Below, piece by piece: positions 1 through 7,913 of a stretch of 64,000 nucleotides of DNA. Each line of letters begins with the position of its first letter. The stretch's first letter is position 1. The notes under the pieces were generated by a model that worked only from the letters and a program-made list of their open reading frames with translations, was not told where the DNA came from and made no database searches. The stretch is from assembly GCF_031624395.1 (NCBI RefSeq), contig NZ_JAMQON010000004.1:240988-304987 (forward strand), in the 5' to 3' direction. A program made the position numbers and the translations under genes. The stretch comes from Halomicroarcula saliterrae. Lineage in GTDB: Archaea; Halobacteriota; Halobacteria; Halobacteriales; Haloarculaceae.

Positions 1-48
1 ACGCGGCTCGTCCCGGTCTGCCTGTGCGTCCGGCAGGTCGGCGGCCAT
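1..48 (-). CDS. Urease accessory gene, 5' end only (possibly ureD)
   Basis: An ATG on the minus strand at 46-48 overlaps the ureG stop codon in the arrangement ATGA. It opens a frame that runs off the window edge, and only 16 codons are visible ([16 protein letters not shown]). The four-base overlap indicates translational coupling to ureG and membership of the urease operon. In haloarchaeal urease operons the gene after ureG is commonly ureD/ureH, the scaffold that delivers nickel to apo-urease with UreF and UreG. The visible residues are too few to prove identity; ureE or ureF are alternatives. Confidence 0.45.
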   Translation of the reverse strand, partial: MAADLPDAQADRDEPR

Positions 49-671
49 CAGGCGAACAGCACCCCCTCGCGGACGTGCTCCAGGACTTCGTCGATACCGT
101 CGTCGGCCTTGCAGTTGGTGAAGACGAACGGGCCGTCCCGGACCTCGTCGGCGTCCCGCTCCATCACGTCCAAGTCCGCACCGACGTGGGGCGCGAGGTC
201 GGTCTTGTTGACGACGAGCAGGTCGCAGTCGACGACACCGGGGCCGCGCTTGCGGGGGATGTCGTCGCCCTCGGCGACGCTGATGACGTACAGCGAGTAG
301 TCGGCCAGTTCGGGGTTGAACGTCGCGGCGAGATTGTCACCGCCGCTCTCGACGAGCACGAGGTCCAGCTCCGGATGGGTGTCGACGAACGCGTCTATCT
401 GCTGGAGGTTCATCGACGGGTCCTCGCGGATGCCGGTGTGGGGACAGGCCCCGGTCTCGACGCCGGCGACGAGGTCCTCTGGGACGACGCCCGCGAAGCG
501 CTCGCGCAGTTTGTTCGCGTCCTCCTGTGTGAGGATGTCGTTGGCGATGACACCGACGTCCAGACCGTCGTCGCGCAGGCGGGGGACGAGCTCGGTCAGC
601 AGCGAGGTCTTGCCCGAGCCCACGGGCCCGCCGATACCGACCGTCGCCACGTCGCGGTGGGTGAGGCTCAT
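48..671 (-). CDS. ureG: Urease accessory GTPase UreG
   Basis: 207 aa, full length for the family. UreG is a SIMIBI-class GTPase that binds nickel and drives its insertion into the urease active site together with UreD, UreE and UreF. The P-loop GGPVGSGKT lies at residues 14-22, the nickel-binding CPH motif at 76-78, an ESGGDN switch motif near 109, and the guanine-specificity motif NKTD in the C-terminal half. There is no His-rich N-terminal tail, so it has no obvious nickel-storage function. Its start abuts the ureA stop, and its own stop overlaps the next accessory gene, so the operon is tightly coupled. Identity is clear. Confidence 0.95.
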   Translation of the reverse strand: MSLTHRDVATVGIGGPVGSGKTSLLTELVPRLRDDGLDVGVIANDILTQEDANKLRERFAGVVPEDLVAGVETGACPHTGIREDPSMNLQQIDAFVDTHPELDLVLVESGGDNLAATFNPELADYSLYVISVAEGDDIPRKRGPGVVDCDLLVVNKTDLAPHVGADLDVMERDADEVRDGPFVFTNCKADDGIDEVLEHVREGVLFA

Positions 672-1045
672 TATTCCGCTTCGGCCTCGTCCCCGCCGTC
701 GGCGGTGCCGTCTCCCGCTGCGTCGGCGGTGCCGACGCTATCCGAGCGAATCGGGTCGTGGACGGTGACGAGCTTCGTGCCGTCGGGGAAGACGGGCTCG
801 ACCTGAATCATCCCTATCATCTCGGGGACGCCGTCCATCACGTCCTCGCGGCCCAGTAGCTGGGACGCGCCGGAGCGAATCTCGGCGACCGAGTCGCCGT
901 CACGCCCGCGCTCGATACACCAGTCGCTGATGTAGGCGACGGCTTCGGGGTGGTTCAGCGGGACGCCGCGCTCCTTGCGGCGCCGCGCGACCTCTGCGGC
1001 GGTAAAGACCGTGAGTCGTTCCTCCTCTTTGGCTGTGAGTTTCAT
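671..1045 (-). CDS. ureA: Urease gamma subunit
   Basis: 124 aa. The first 100 residues are a standard urease gamma subunit ([11 protein letters not shown], then a [12 protein letters not shown] segment, and a VHDPI motif near residue 96). UreA packs against UreB and UreC in the (alpha-beta-gamma)3 holoenzyme that hydrolyses urea to ammonia and carbamate in the cytoplasm. The last 25 or so residues are an acidic Ala/Gly/Asp/Glu tail not found in bacterial homologues, probably a haloadaptive extension. The start overlaps the ureC stop (ATGA-type). The order B-C-A-G differs from the usual bacterial A-B-C order and is typical of halophilic archaea. Confidence 0.96.
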   Translation of the reverse strand: MKLTAKEEERLTVFTAAEVARRRKERGVPLNHPEAVAYISDWCIERGRDGDSVAEIRSGASQLLGREDVMDGVPEMIGMIQVEPVFPDGTKLVTVHDPIRSDSVGTADAAGDGTADGGDEAEAE

Positions 1046-2748
1046 AGCAGGTACCGCTGTGCGAGTGGTATCTCCGAGGACGGTTCACAGGTGACGTGTT
1101 CGCCGTCGACCTGTACCTCGAACGTTTCGGCGTCGACCTGGATGTCGTCGGGACAGTAGCTGTTGTACACCATGTCGTCTTTACCGGGCGTGCGGGTGCC
1201 CTCGACGGGGACGACTGGTGTGTCGAGGCCGTACTCCTCGCCGACGCCGCGTTCGGCGGCGGCCGGCGAGACGAACGACAGCGAGAGCCCGTGTTTGGCC
1301 TTGCCGACGGCGCCGGCCCGCTCGCGCTGTTTGATGGGTTCGCAGGTCATCAGCGAGCCGTTGGCTTCGCCCATCTCGGAGTGGACCGGGAAGCCGCCCT
1401 TGAACGTCATCGCGGGCTTGATACCGAAGAACGCCGGGTCCCACAGCACTACGTCGGCTAGTTTGCCGGGTTCGAGCGTGCCGACGTACGGCTCGATGCC
1501 CGCGGAGATCGCGGGGTTGACGGTGTACTTCGAGATGTAGCGTTTGATTCGGTGGTTGTCGGCACCGGAGCCCTCGTCTTCGGGGAGCGGGCCGCGCTGG
1601 GACTTCATCTTCGAGGCCGTCTGCCACGTCCGGGGGACGAGTTCGGCCATCCGGCCCATCGCCTGTGAGTCCGTCGTCATCATCGAGATGGCGCCCATGT
1701 CGTGGAGCACGTCCTCGGCGGCGATGGTCTCGGCCCGCACGCGCGACTCCGCGAAGGCCACGTCCTCTGGCACGTCGGGGTTCAGATGGTGACACACCAT
1801 CACCATGTCGAGGTGCTCGTCGAACGTGTTGTCCGTGTAGGGCATCGACGGGTTGGTCGAGGACGGCAGCATGTTGGGCTGACCGACCATCTCCATGATG
1901 TCCGGGGCGTGGCCGCCGCCGGCGCCCTCGATGTGGAACAGGTGCATCGTCCGGCCGTCCACGGCGTCGAAGGTGTTCTCGACGAAGCCGGCCTCGTTGA
2001 GCGTGTCCGTGTGCATACACACCTGTACGTCCTGCTCCTCGGCCACGTCGAGGGCGGTGTCGATGGCGTCTGGCATCGACCCCCAGTCCTCGTGGAGCTT
2101 CAGCGTGCAGGCGCCGGCCTCCAGTTGCTCGACCAGCGGCTCGGGCTTCGAGGCGTTGCCCTTCGCGTAGAACCCGGTGTTGACCGGCCAGTCCTCCGCG
2201 GCCTGCAGGTGGCGCTTGACGTTCTCCGGACCGGTGGTACAGGTGGTCGCACCGCCGCCGTAGCCGCCCCCGAGCATCGTCGTGATACCGCCCGAGAGGG
2301 CGTGTTCGTGGAGCTGTGCGGAGTTCCAGTGGACGTGGATGTCCAGCGCGCCGGCCGTCGCGATCTTCCCCTCGCAGGGGTAGACGTCCGTCGACGGGCC
2401 GACGACCATGTCGACCCCGTCCATCGTGTCGGGGTTGCCGGCCTTGCCGATGCCGGCGATTTCGCCGTTGCGAATCCCGATGTCGGCGGCGACGATGCCG
2501 AGTACGGGGTCGATGATGGTCGCGTTCGTCAGCACCCAGTCCATCGCGCCCTCTTCCTGCGTGACGCCCGGGGCCTGCCCGAGGCCGTCCCGCAGGGTCT
2601 TGCCGCCGCCGAAGACGGCCTCGTCGCCGTGGGTCCGGAGGTCGTCCTCGACCTCGGCGAACAGCTCGGTGTCGCCGAGCCGGATCTTGTCGCCCTCGGT
2701 CGGGCCGTACAGCGAGGCGTAGGCGTCGCGGTCCATCTCGCGGGTCAT
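1042..2748 (-). CDS. ureC: Urease alpha (catalytic) subunit
   Basis: 568 aa, normal family length (about 567). It is an amidohydrolase-fold subunit holding the di-nickel centre. Ligands visible in the translation are His138 and His140 (HVHWNS), the lysine to be carbamylated at Lys217 (KLHEDWG), a downstream [12 protein letters not shown] histidine motif, the [12 protein letters not shown] segment, the flexible-flap MVCHHLNP Cys-His motif, and Asp360 (TTDSQAMGR). All essential residues are present, so the enzyme should be active. The start overlaps the ureB stop by four bases. It depends on the accessory genes downstream and presumably on nickel delivered by the transporter encoded upstream. 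Confidence 0.98.
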   Translation of the reverse strand: MTREMDRDAYASLYGPTEGDKIRLGDTELFAEVEDDLRTHGDEAVFGGGKTLRDGLGQAPGVTQEEGAMDWVLTNATIIDPVLGIVAADIGIRNGEIAGIGKAGNPDTMDGVDMVVGPSTDVYPCEGKIATAGALDIHVHWNSAQLHEHALSGGITTMLGGGYGGGATTCTTGPENVKRHLQAAEDWPVNTGFYAKGNASKPEPLVEQLEAGACTLKLHEDWGSMPDAIDTALDVAEEQDVQVCMHTDTLNEAGFVENTFDAVDGRTMHLFHIEGAGGGHAPDIMEMVGQPNMLPSSTNPSMPYTDNTFDEHLDMVMVCHHLNPDVPEDVAFAESRVRAETIAAEDVLHDMGAISMMTTDSQAMGRMAELVPRTWQTASKMKSQRGPLPEDEGSGADNHRIKRYISKYTVNPAISAGIEPYVGTLEPGKLADVVLWDPAFFGIKPAMTFKGGFPVHSEMGEANGSLMTCEPIKQRERAGAVGKAKHGLSLSFVSPAAAERGVGEEYGLDTPVVPVEGTRTPGKDDMVYNSYCPDDIQVDAETFEVQVDGEHVTCEPSSEIPLAQRYLL

Positions 2749-3131
2749 TCCTCGCCTCCAGTGTCACCGAAGCCGGCCGCTCGGAGCCGTTCGAGCGCGT
2801 CGCTCGGGTCGGCGTCGACGCTGCCGTTGACCATCCCGTTCATCCCGTGGGCGACGCGCTTGCCGCCGATATCGACGAGTTCGACGGTCTGCTGGTCGCC
2901 GGGCTCGAACCGGACCGCGGTGCCGGCCGGGATGTTGAGTCGCATCCCGAAAGCGGTCTCGCGGTCGAACTCCAGTGCGGCGTTGGCCTCGAAGAAGTGA
3001 AAGTGCGAGCCGACCTGAACGGGCCGGTCGCCGGTGTTCCCGACGGTCACCTCGGCCGTCTCGCGCCCTTCGTTCAGCGTGACTGTGCCCTCGCCGGTGA
3101 CGACCTCACCGGGCGTGAGATTATTACTCAT
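2745..3131 (-). CDS. ureB: Urease beta subunit
   Basis: 128 aa from the ATG at 3129-3131 ([15 protein letters not shown]). A start 15 bases upstream is possible in frame, but the GGAGG Shine-Dalgarno-like run at about 3132-3144 fits the inner ATG and family N-termini begin here. UreB is the small beta-rich subunit that binds UreC. The segment [19 protein letters not shown] and the [21 protein letters not shown] motif are diagnostic. It is the first gene of the urease operon and overlaps ureC by four bases. Confidence 0.96.
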   Translation of the reverse strand: MSNNLTPGEVVTGEGTVTLNEGRETAEVTVGNTGDRPVQVGSHFHFFEANAALEFDRETAFGMRLNIPAGTAVRFEPGDQQTVELVDIGGKRVAHGMNGMVNGSVDADPSDALERLRAAGFGDTGGEE

Positions 3132-3206
3132 GGAGGGTCCCTCCAACGAGTATTTCCGAATGTTTGTCCAACATCTGGGTTATCCTTTGAACACCTATTA
3201 TAACCC
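3132..3206 (-). promoter_or_regulatory. Urease operon promoter and leader
   Basis: Read on the minus strand, a TATA-like TTATAATAGG lies at 3194-3203. Transcription would start about 26 bases downstream, near 3173, giving a leader of about 40 nt. The leader holds ATGTT-N5-AACAT (3160-3174), an AATACT hexamer (3149-3154 on the plus strand as AGTATT), and a perfect palindrome GGAGGG-T-CCCTCC (3132-3144) that includes the Shine-Dalgarno sequence. No start site is known; positions are inferred from haloarchaeal promoter spacing. Confidence 0.45.
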
Positions 3207-3301
3207 GATTCGTTTCGGTGCAATTACCGCCAGGGAAAATCGAGTTCCGTGATAATCTACAGTTACGCCCCGTTCAGATGAACGATTGTCCAAAGGACGG
3301 G

Positions 3302-4093
3302 TCAGCGCTCGTCCAGGCGGCGCCGCGCCTCCGCGACGGTGAGGGGGATATCCCCGCGACCGTCGAACAGCCGGACGACCTGTGGCGGCCGGAGGTCGCA
3401 GTCGGTCAGGAGCTCGGTGTCGGTCAGAATCTCGCGGGTCGAGCCCCGTGCGGCGACCGTCCCGGTCTCGTCGAAGAGGACCACGCGGTCGGCGACGTGG
3501 GCCACGAGTTCGGTGTCGGGGGTCGAGGTGACCAGCGTCACCCCGTCGGCGGCGAGTTCCGAGAACAGGGCCAGGACCTCGGCGCGGTTGGCGGCGTCGA
3601 CGTTGCTCACCGGTTCGTCGAGCAAGAGGAGGTCCGGCTCGACGGTGAGCGCGCTCGCGAGCGCGGCGCGGCGCTGCTGGCCGCCGCTGAGCCGGAACGG
3701 CGGTTTCGACAGCAGCTCCCCGAGGTCGAGCCGGTCAGCGACGCGTTCGACGCGGCGGTCGACCTCGCTCTCGGAGCGGTCCTGCTGGGCCGGACCGTAG
3801 CGGAGGTCCTCCCGTACTGTGGGGTTGAACAGGTAATCGGCGGGGTTCTGGGTGAGGACGCTCAGCCGGTCGCGGACGGCGTCGGCGTCGGTCGTCTCGT
3901 CGAAGTACCGGACGGTCCCGGCGTCGGGGTCGATGAGGCCGCCGAGCAACTGGAGGACGGTGCTCTTGCCGGCGCCGTTCGGTCCCAGCAGCGCGACGCG
4001 CTCACCGGTCTCGACGGTCACGTCGACGCCGTCGACCGCCAGCGTCCCGTCGGGGTAGCTGTACCGGAGCCCGGTGGCGTCGAGAGCGGTCAC
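3302..4093 (-). CDS. nikO: ECF-type nickel/cobalt transporter ATPase (NikO/CbiO)
   Basis: 263 aa ABC ATPase that powers group-I ECF metal uptake together with the T and S components encoded just upstream. The Walker A motif GPNGAGKST is at residues 37-45, the signature LSGGQQRR is mid-protein, and Walker B LLLLDEP is followed by the D-loop. The N-terminal LRYSYPDGTLAVDGVDV is typical of CbiO/NikO/EcfA. Its start overlaps nikQ by four bases. Nickel rather than cobalt is inferred from the flanking urease and nikR genes. It lies 171 bases upstream of ureB in the same direction, but ureB has its own promoter. Confidence 0.87.
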   Translation of the reverse strand: MTALDATGLRYSYPDGTLAVDGVDVTVETGERVALLGPNGAGKSTVLQLLGGLIDPDAGTVRYFDETTDADAVRDRLSVLTQNPADYLFNPTVREDLRYGPAQQDRSESEVDRRVERVADRLDLGELLSKPPFRLSGGQQRRAALASALTVEPDLLLLDEPVSNVDAANRAEVLALFSELAADGVTLVTSTPDTELVAHVADRVVLFDETGTVAARGSTREILTDTELLTDCDLRPPQVVRLFDGRGDIPLTVAEARRRLDER

Positions 4094-4881
4094 GGGAGCA
4101 CCACCCAGACCGTGGCGACCACGACGACCCCGAATGCGGCGTCGGCCCGACCGAGGGCGACTGACGGCCGGCCCGGTGTCGGGCCGGTCCCGCCTCTGGC
4201 CCGGGCGGCGCGCTGGACGCGCTCCCCGCGTTCGAGGCTCCGCAGCAGGAAGGTCCCGAGGAAGTTCCCGGAGTCGCGCCAGGTCCGGCGGAGGGCCGGA
4301 TCGGCGAGTGTGCGGCTCCGGCGGGCACGGACCATCCGTTCCAGTTCCGCGAAGAAGAGGAGCAGATAGCGGTAGGTTATCGACAGCATGGCGACGGCGA
4401 TAGCGGGGACGCGGAGGCGTCGGAACGCCCCGAGCAGGTCGACGAACCGCGTCGTCAACAGCAGGACCGACAGGAAGCCCACGCAGGCGGCCACCCGCAT
4501 CGTGAACGTGGCGACGTAGGTGACGCCGGCGGCCGACAGCGGGAGGCCGGACAGCGGTGGCCCGCCCATCAACACCGCCTGCGGTGCGACGACGACCAGC
4601 GCCATCGCCGGCGGGCCGGCCAAGCGACCGAGGAACGTCCGGACGGGAACACGCGAGCTGACGGCGAGGACGGCGGCCACGCAGGCGAGCGCCGTCACGG
4701 TCGCGAGCTCGCGCTGGGCGACGGTGACAGCGACGAGCGCGACGACGCCGACAAGCTTCACAGCGGGGGCGACCGCCTGGAGAAAGCCGTCGCGTTCGGG
4801 GACATCCTCGGCGAGGAGCACCCAGCGAGCGTGCGCCGCGATGGCCCCGACAGTGCGGTCGAGCAGGTCGGTCCGGGTCAC
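4090..4881 (-). CDS. nikQ: ECF-type nickel transporter membrane T-component (NikQ/CbiQ)
   Basis: 263 aa hydrophobic protein with about five to six membrane segments, matching the EcfT/CbiQ family in length and layout. The coupling helices that contact the ATPase are visible in the C-terminal half as MVRARRSRTLA and RVQRAARARGG, corresponding to the Ala-Arg motifs of the family. It links the ATPase to the substrate-binding NikM unit. The gene lies between nikN, two bases away, and nikO, which overlaps it, so the four genes form one unit. The metal is inferred from context. Confidence 0.86.
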   Translation of the reverse strand: MTRTDLLDRTVGAIAAHARWVLLAEDVPERDGFLQAVAPAVKLVGVVALVAVTVAQRELATVTALACVAAVLAVSSRVPVRTFLGRLAGPPAMALVVVAPQAVLMGGPPLSGLPLSAAGVTYVATFTMRVAACVGFLSVLLLTTRFVDLLGAFRRLRVPAIAVAMLSITYRYLLLFFAELERMVRARRSRTLADPALRRTWRDSGNFLGTFLLRSLERGERVQRAARARGGTGPTPGRPSVALGRADAAFGVVVVATVWVVLP

Positions 4882-4883
4882 GG

Positions 4884-5180
4884 CTAGCGCGGGTCGTCGG
4901 CCCCCAGCAGTCGGCCCAGCGCGCCGGCGACCAGCAGCGTCAGCGCCGTCCCCACGACCGCCGAGAGGAAGGTGCCGGCTGTGCTCTCCAGCCCCGGGAC
5001 GCCGTAGTCCGAGAGCGGCGCGACGCCGACGCTCTCGGCGTCGTCGGTCGCTCCGGTCGCCTCGGCGGCGTTCTCCAGCGGTTCGGCGTAGCCCACCTGT
5101 CCGGCGGCCCAGCCGAAGACCGGTGCCAGAAGGACCAGCACGAACAGTATCGCCAGGCCGCGCGGGAGCCAGTCGTCCAT
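4884..5180 (-). CDS. nikN: ECF nickel transporter small subunit NikN (PDGLE type)
   Basis: 98 aa with one membrane helix near the N-terminus (residues 8-28) and one near the C-terminus (about 70-92), separated by an extracytoplasmic acidic loop. The loop contains PLSDYGVPGLES, which resembles the PDYGxPG/PDGLE signature of the N components of nickel and cobalt ECF importers. These small proteins assist metal loading of the M subunit. The start codon overlaps the nikM stop. Sequence conservation of N components is low, so the call relies partly on position between M and Q. Confidence 0.75.
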   Translation of the reverse strand: MDDWLPRGLAILFVLVLLAPVFGWAAGQVGYAEPLENAAEATGATDDAESVGVAPLSDYGVPGLESTAGTFLSAVVGTALTLLVAGALGRLLGADDPR

Positions 5181-5818
5181 CAGGCGCTCACCTCCGGGCC
5201 GCCGTTCGGGCGGAGGTCGGGCCGGGCACGGGCGAGATAGCGGTAGACGACCGCCGTGATGGCTCCCTCGACGAGCCCCAGCAGGAGGTGGCCGACGCCC
5301 ATGATGAGCAGCGTCGTCACCAGTTCGTACTCGAAGGCCGAGGACAGGCCCAGCTGGACGCCAGCGGTGAGCGCGCCGGCAGTGATGCCCAGCCAGCCGG
5401 CGACGAAGGCGGCCCGGAACTCGCCGTAGGGCGCGAGCAGCCGGTAGAGCGCGTAGCCGACGTACACCTCGACGATAGCCATGTTGAACACGTTCGCGCC
5501 GAGCACGACGAGACCGCCGTCCCCGAACACGAGGGCCTGAATGGCGACGACGGTGGCGACCGACAGCGCGCCGAGGTGGGGGCCGAGCATGATGGCGGCG
5601 AACGCCCCGCCGACGAAGTGTGCGCTCGTCCCGCCGGGGATGGGCCAGTTGAGCATCTGTGCGGCGAAGATACCGGCGGCGACGACGCCGAGCAACGGCG
5701 CGCGGGCGTCGGGTATCTCGCCGTCGACGCGCCGGGCGGCCAGGGCGAGCACCGCGACGGAGAGGAGGCCACAGAAGACCGCTATCGGCAAGTCGACGTA
5801 TCCGTCCGGAATGTGCAT
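5180..5818 (-). CDS. nikM: ECF nickel transporter substrate-binding membrane subunit NikM (CbiM family)
   Basis: 212 aa membrane protein starting MHIPDGYVDLP. The N-terminal Met-His motif is the metal-binding end of CbiM/NikM, where His2 and the free amino group coordinate nickel or cobalt. About six to seven membrane helices follow, including the conserved GGTSAHFVGGAFAAIMLGPH segment with metal-ligand histidines. It is the first gene of the nikMNQO unit and is divergent from nikR. The promoter TATA element at 5841-5848 (minus strand) would start transcription at or next to the ATG, so the mRNA is probably leaderless. NikR repression is inferred. Confidence 0.88.
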   Translation of the reverse strand: MHIPDGYVDLPIAVFCGLLSVAVLALAARRVDGEIPDARAPLLGVVAAGIFAAQMLNWPIPGGTSAHFVGGAFAAIMLGPHLGALSVATVVAIQALVFGDGGLVVLGANVFNMAIVEVYVGYALYRLLAPYGEFRAAFVAGWLGITAGALTAGVQLGLSSAFEYELVTTLLIMGVGHLLLGLVEGAITAVVYRYLARARPDLRPNGGPEVSA

Positions 5819-5840
5819 ATCTACGACCTGCCCGGCGCGC

Positions 5841-5895
5841 TAAATAATACTTCCTGCTAGCGCAGTATTACCGGCGGGTGGCCACGCATATTACA
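5841..5895. promoter_or_regulatory. nikM-nikR divergent promoter with candidate NikR operator
   Basis: A perfect inverted repeat TAATACT (5845-5851), N12, AGTATTA (5864-5870) lies between nikM and nikR. The left arm overlaps the TATA-like box of nikM (ATTATTTA on the minus strand, 5841-5848). For nikR, CATATTA (about 5887-5893) lies about 27 bases before its ATG. Both genes would therefore be leaderless. NikR of E. coli binds a spaced dyad (GTATGA-N16-TCATAC), so a spaced dyad here is plausible, but binding is not shown by the sequence alone. Confidence 0.5.
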
Positions 5896-5916
5896 CCCAC
5901 CCGACTAGTGGGGGAC

Positions 5917-6327
5917 ATGACAGACGACATCGACCGCATCAGCCTGACGCTGCCGTCGTCGATGGTCGACCGACTCGACGGCATCGTCGCCGACTGGGAG
6001 TACGACAGCCGGTCGGAGGCCATCCGGGACTCGCTGCGTGACTTCTTCGCGAACTACGAGTGGGAGAGCGGCGGCGACGAGCGCCACCACGGCACCATCG
6101 TCGTGGTCCACGACCACCACGTCGCGGGGGTCGCCGACGACCTCCAGAGCGTCCAACACGAGATGGCCGACGCGATAACCTCGGTCCAGCATATCCACCT
6201 CTCACACGACACCTGCATGGAGACGCTGGTCGTCGAGGGGTCGGCCGAGGACATCACCGAACTGGCGAACCGACTCCGCGCGCTCACCGGCGTCCAGCAG
6301 GTCAAGGTCGTCGTCGTCGACGAGTAG
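5917..6327 (+). CDS. nikR: Nickel-responsive transcriptional regulator NikR
   Basis: 136 aa from the ATG at 5917 (MTDDIDRISLTLP); a longer frame from 5878 would begin before the promoter. The N-terminal 45 residues form a ribbon-helix-helix DNA-binding domain. The C-terminal ACT-like domain carries the nickel-site residues: the histidine in VVVHDHH and the H-x-H...C set in HIHLSHDTCMETLVVEG. This is the standard NikR layout and length. It probably represses nikMNQO when nickel is plentiful, and may act on the urease and urea genes. It is transcribed away from nikM. Confidence 0.94.
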   Translation: MTDDIDRISLTLPSSMVDRLDGIVADWEYDSRSEAIRDSLRDFFANYEWESGGDERHHGTIVVVHDHHVAGVADDLQSVQHEMADAITSVQHIHLSHDTCMETLVVEGSAEDITELANRLRALTGVQQVKVVVVDE

Positions 6328-6634
6328 CACCTACCGGCAGTAGTCACCGATAGCTCGTTGCCCGATCCGTATTTTCGCGTTTATCGAGTAATTCTGCAAG
6401 AGATTAATTGAATACTCACGTATTTTGCGTTCTCCTAGCATATCCTTATACACAAGCCACCTTCTCAATGAGAGTATAAGATTAAATTGGTAAACCTTAT
6501 CTATGTACTATTGAACCGAAATTTGTGAGCACGATGCTGAACAAACGTACGCATTCCGAGGAGTATAGTGCAGTTGTGTGTGGTAATTTGACGAACGGAC
6601 ACCGCTTTGGAAACGGCGGGCCGGGTGTTCGCGT
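6328..6634 (+). promoter_or_regulatory. AT-rich control region upstream of urtA
   Basis: 307 bases without a gene, much more AT-rich than the surroundings. It contains AATAC-TCAC-GTATT (6411-6424), sharing the AATACT hexamer with the nik dyad. A perfect dyad CTTATAC (6445-6451), N22, GTATAAG (6474-6480) encloses a second small palindrome TCTCA-A-TGAGA (6463-6473). GTATAAG and GAGTATAG (about 6559-6566) are both possible TATA elements; the second would give a leader of about 45 nt. The promoter actually used cannot be decided by reading. Confidence 0.45.
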
Positions 6635-7912
6635 ATGACGGAGCGCCTGACGAGCCGTCGTCGCTTCGCGGCGTCTACCGCCGCGCTCGCCGGGACGGCC
6701 CTCGCCGGCTGTCTGGGCGGGTCGGCCTCGGGAGGCAACAGTATCAAGCTGGGTGTCCTGGAGGACCGCTCCGGGACGTTCGCGCTCAACGGCGACCCCA
6801 AACACAAGGCCTCGCTGCTGGCCATCGAGGAGATAAACAACGACGGCGGTATCGACGGCCAGCAGATCGAGGTGTTCGACCCGGACCCGCAGTCCGACAA
6901 CGCCCGCTATCAGGACCTGACTCGACGGGCCATCAAGCAAGAGCGCGTCGACGCGCTGTGGGCCGGCTACTCCTCCGCGACGCGTGAGGCTATCCGCCCC
7001 ATCATCGACCGCGAGGACCAGCTGTACTTCTACACGACCCAGTACGAGGGCGGCGTCTGTGACCACAACGTCTTCGCCGTCGGGCCGACGGCCCGCCAGC
7101 AGCTCGGGAGCGTCCTCCCGTACCTCGTCGAGGAGTACGGAACGGACATCTACACCATCGCCGCCGACTACAACTTCGGCCAGCTGTCGGCCGACTGGGT
7201 GAAGGTGCTCGCAAACGAGAACGGCGCGAACGTCATCGGCGAAGAGTTCATCCCCCTGTCGAACTCGCAGTTCGGCTCGACCATCAACCGCATTCAGGAG
7301 GCCGACCCGGACTTCGTGATGTCGATGCTCGTCGGGGCGAACCACACCTCGTTCTACGAGCAGAAGGCCTCGGCCGGGCTGGAGGTTCCCATCGGGACCT
7401 CGACGGCGATGGCCCAGGGGTACGAACACGTCCGGCTCGACCCGCCGGCGATGGCCAACATCTACGCCGGCGTCAACTACATGGAGGAGATTCCGACGAA
7501 GCGAAACACCGAGGAGGGCGGGTTCGTCGACCGGTACTACGAGAAGTTCCCGGACGCGCCGTACATCAACGAGGAGGCCCAGACGAACTACTTCTCGATA
7601 TACATGTACAAGCAGGCGGTCGAACAGGCCGGCACGACCGACCAGGAAGAGGTCAAGGCGGCCCTGGAGTCGGGCATCACCTACGAGGCACCCGAAGCGC
7701 CGGAGGGCGAATCTATCAAACTCGACGGGGCGACCCACCACGTCGACCACCACATGTGGGTGATGCGGGCCGACGAGGAGCACAACATCGAGGCGGTCGA
7801 AGACCGCGTCATCCCCGAGACGTTCCTCTCCGAGACGGTCGGCTGTGACCTCACTCAGGAAGACGAGGAGACGCAGTACACCCCACAGGACTTCTACGAG
7901 GAGGCGGGATGA
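6635..7912 (+). CDS. urtA: Urea ABC transporter substrate-binding lipoprotein UrtA
   Basis: 425 aa. The N-terminus has a twin-arginine motif (TSRRRFAAS) and a lipobox ending LAGC near residue 26, so it is a Tat-exported lipoprotein anchored outside the membrane. The rest is a type I periplasmic-binding fold of the Leu/Ile/Val and amide family (IKLGVLEDRSGTFALNG, EEINNDGGIDGQ, FYTTQYEGGVCDHNVFAVG), the last segment being characteristic of UrtA/FmdD-type urea or short-chain amide receptors. The four genes downstream complete the importer. Urea as ligand follows from the adjacent urease operon; short amides are the main alternative. Confidence 0.87.
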   Translation: MTERLTSRRRFAASTAALAGTALAGCLGGSASGGNSIKLGVLEDRSGTFALNGDPKHKASLLAIEEINNDGGIDGQQIEVFDPDPQSDNARYQDLTRRAIKQERVDALWAGYSSATREAIRPIIDREDQLYFYTTQYEGGVCDHNVFAVGPTARQQLGSVLPYLVEEYGTDIYTIAADYNFGQLSADWVKVLANENGANVIGEEFIPLSNSQFGSTINRIQEADPDFVMSMLVGANHTSFYEQKASAGLEVPIGTSTAMAQGYEHVRLDPPAMANIYAGVNYMEEIPTKRNTEEGGFVDRYYEKFPDAPYINEEAQTNYFSIYMYKQAVEQAGTTDQEEVKAALESGITYEAPEAPEGESIKLDGATHHVDHHMWVMRADEEHNIEAVEDRVIPETFLSETVGCDLTQEDEETQYTPQDFYEEAG

Positions 7913-7913
7913 G

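Noticed and set aside
24-806. Long plus-strand frames opposite the urease genes
   Set aside because: They mirror the G/C-ended codon pattern of the real minus-strand genes and encode Arg/Val-rich text with no family resemblance.
3302-5818. Cobalt transporter for cobalamin synthesis
   Set aside because: CbiMNQO and NikMNQO are similar, but the adjacent nikR and urease genes and the lack of cob genes in the window favour nickel.
6508-6900. Minus-strand frame overlapping the urtA start and promoter
   Set aside because: It covers the Tat signal region of urtA in antisense and lacks acidic composition.
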